NCBI RefSeq assembly: GCF_000820185.1
Contig: NZ_CDCA01000027.1
Location: 1-64,000 of the forward strand
Length of the DNA: 64,000 bases
Source: Aeromonas tecta
GTDB lineage: Bacteria > Pseudomonadota > Gammaproteobacteria > Enterobacterales > Aeromonadaceae
Direction of reading: 5' to 3'
The translations under genes and the position numbers were made by a program. Numbering within the stretch: position 1 is the stretch's first letter; each line of letters begins with the position of its first letter. The notes beneath the pieces are model-generated. The model was not told the DNA's origin. It did no database searches and was given only the letters and a program-made list of their open reading frames with translations. Shown in pieces: positions 63,080-64,000 of the stretch.

Positions 63080-64000
63080 AATAACGTTGCTAGAAGCCAT
63101 CAATCTGGCGCTGCATCATGAGATGGAGCATGACCCCGATGTGGTGGTGCTGGGCGAGGATGTGGGGGTCAACGGCGGGGTATTTCGCGCCACCGTGGGG
63201 CTGCGCGACAAGTTCGGTTTCAAGCGGGTGATAGACACGCCGCTGGCCGAGGGGCTGATCGCCGGGGTGGCGGTCGGTATGGCGACCCAGGGGCTCAAGC
63301 CCGTGGCCGAGTTCCAGTTCCAGGGCTTCATCTTCCCCGGCATGGAGCAGATCATCTGTCAGGCGGCGCGGATGCGCAATCGCACCCGTGGCCGGCTCTC
63401 CTGCCCCCTGGTCTACCGCTCCCCCTATGGCGCCGGCATCCATTCGCCGGAGCACCACAGCGAGAGCGTGGAGGCGCTGTTCGCCCATATTCCCGGCCTG
63501 CGGGTGGTGATCCCCTCCAGCCCCAAGCGGGCATATGGTTTGCTGCTCTCCGCCATCCGAGACCCGGATCCGGTGATGTTCTTCGAGCCGGATCGCATCT
63601 ACCGCTCCATGAAATCCGAGGTGGTGGATGACGGCATCGGCCTGCCGCTCGACGTCTGCTTTACCCTGCGACCGGGGCGGGATCTCACCATCGTCGCCTG
63701 GGGCGCCTGCATCCAGGAGGTGATGCGGGCCGCCGCCCTGTTGGCGGAGCAGGATATCCAGTGCGAGGTGCTGGATTTGGCGACCATCAAGCCGCTCGAC
63801 ATGGAGAGCATCCTCAGCTCGGTGCGCAAAACCGGCCGCTTGCTGGTGGTGCACGAGGCCTGCGGCAGCTTCGGGGTTGGCGCCGAGATAGTGGCGCGGG
63901 TTACCGAGGAGGCACTGACCTCCCTCAAGGCGCCGCCCAAGCGGCTCACCGGGGTGGACGCCGCCGTGCCCTACTATCGCAACGAGGCCTATTACCTCAT
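63072..64000 (+). CDS. bkdA2: 2-oxoacid dehydrogenase E1 component, beta subunit (cut by window edge)
   Basis: At least 309 codons, open at the right edge; family members have about 325, so only the C-terminal end is missing. Conserved blocks: VVVLGEDVGVNGGVFRAT, RVIDTPLAEGLIAGVAVGMA, FQFQGFIFPGMEQII, RSPYGAGIHSPEHHSESVEA and LEVLDLATIKPLDMES-type region. Strong GGGGAGG site 5 bases before the ATG. It pairs with the E1 alpha just upstream; an E2 gene is expected beyond the window. Confidence 0.92.
   Translation, partial: MSEITLLEAINLALHHEMEHDPDVVVLGEDVGVNGGVFRATVGLRDKFGFKRVIDTPLAEGLIAGVAVGMATQGLKPVAEFQFQGFIFPGMEQIICQAARMRNRTRGRLSCPLVYRSPYGAGIHSPEHHSESVEALFAHIPGLRVVIPSSPKRAYGLLLSAIRDPDPVMFFEPDRIYRSMKSEVVDDGIGLPLDVCFTLRPGRDLTIVAWGACIQEVMRAAALLAEQDIQCEVLDLATIKPLDMESILSSVRKTGRLLVVHEACGSFGVGAEIVARVTEEALTSLKAPPKRLTGVDAAVPYYRNEAYYL

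Noticed and set aside
1..64000. CRISPR arrays, prophage or insertion sequences
   Set aside because: No regularly spaced short repeats, integrase or transposase was seen on either strand. The tRNA-Thr flank has a decayed gene but no recombinase.

Overview
The window looks like a chromosomal segment of a gammaproteobacterium, most likely Aeromonas. The grounds are FadE with a PsrA-type TetR regulator, HexR/PykA/Glk, PhoPQ, YceH, AstE, a Tus homologue, GC-rich housekeeping genes and a tRNA-Thr(CGT) close to enterobacterial thrW. The genus is inferred from protein resemblance, not from a marker gene.

Layout. 1-2900 (-) is the N-terminal third of a cyclic beta-glucan synthase (NdvB/ChvB type) that runs off the left edge. 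3.4-6.2 kb holds a VOC protein, a glycine-zipper lipoprotein, a broken SOS-associated peptidase (SRAP/YedK family), tRNA-Thr and the PHP hydrolase YcdX. 6.66-9.69 kb is a psrA-fadE unit with a clear operator. 10.0-13.8 kb is a sugar catabolism block (pykA, hexR, divergent glk) with HexR-like boxes.

14.0-30.9 kb (-) is the most unusual region: five tightly coupled genes. The first encodes a 3720-residue repeat protein (LEPR motif, DUF4347, DUF11-like and SdrD-B-like domains, 11 VCBS-type repeats). The others encode a TolC-family lipoprotein, a periplasmic adaptor, a GAF-like/HlyD fusion, and a membrane site-2-protease (M50)/HlyD fusion whose N-terminus resembles a PqqD/RRE peptide-binding domain. 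No ABC ATPase is present, so this may be a dedicated and poorly understood export or surface-display system. phoQ and phoP lie immediately upstream on the same strand.

34.0-51.3 kb (+) is an O-antigen cluster behind a JUMPStart/ops element: rmlBDAC, ddhDABC, an abequose/paratose-synthase-like reductase, wzx, a GT2, an O-acetyltransferase, wzy, two GT4 enzymes, wecA and wzz, then a WaaL/PglL-type ligase after a terminator. The first eleven positions follow the order of the Salmonella group B rfb cluster, but the initiating enzyme is WecA. The central part (about 41.9-50 kb) is AT-rich against GC-rich flanks, as expected for an acquired serotype cassette.

53.2-64.0 kb holds a glycine-zipper protein with a G10 tract in its coding sequence, yceH, a large SNF2 helicase, a tus homologue with a LexA-like box in its promoter, a DUF1127 small protein, astE, and the start of a branched-chain 2-oxoacid dehydrogenase operon (E1 alpha, a duplicated 27-codon E1 beta start, then E1 beta running off the right edge).
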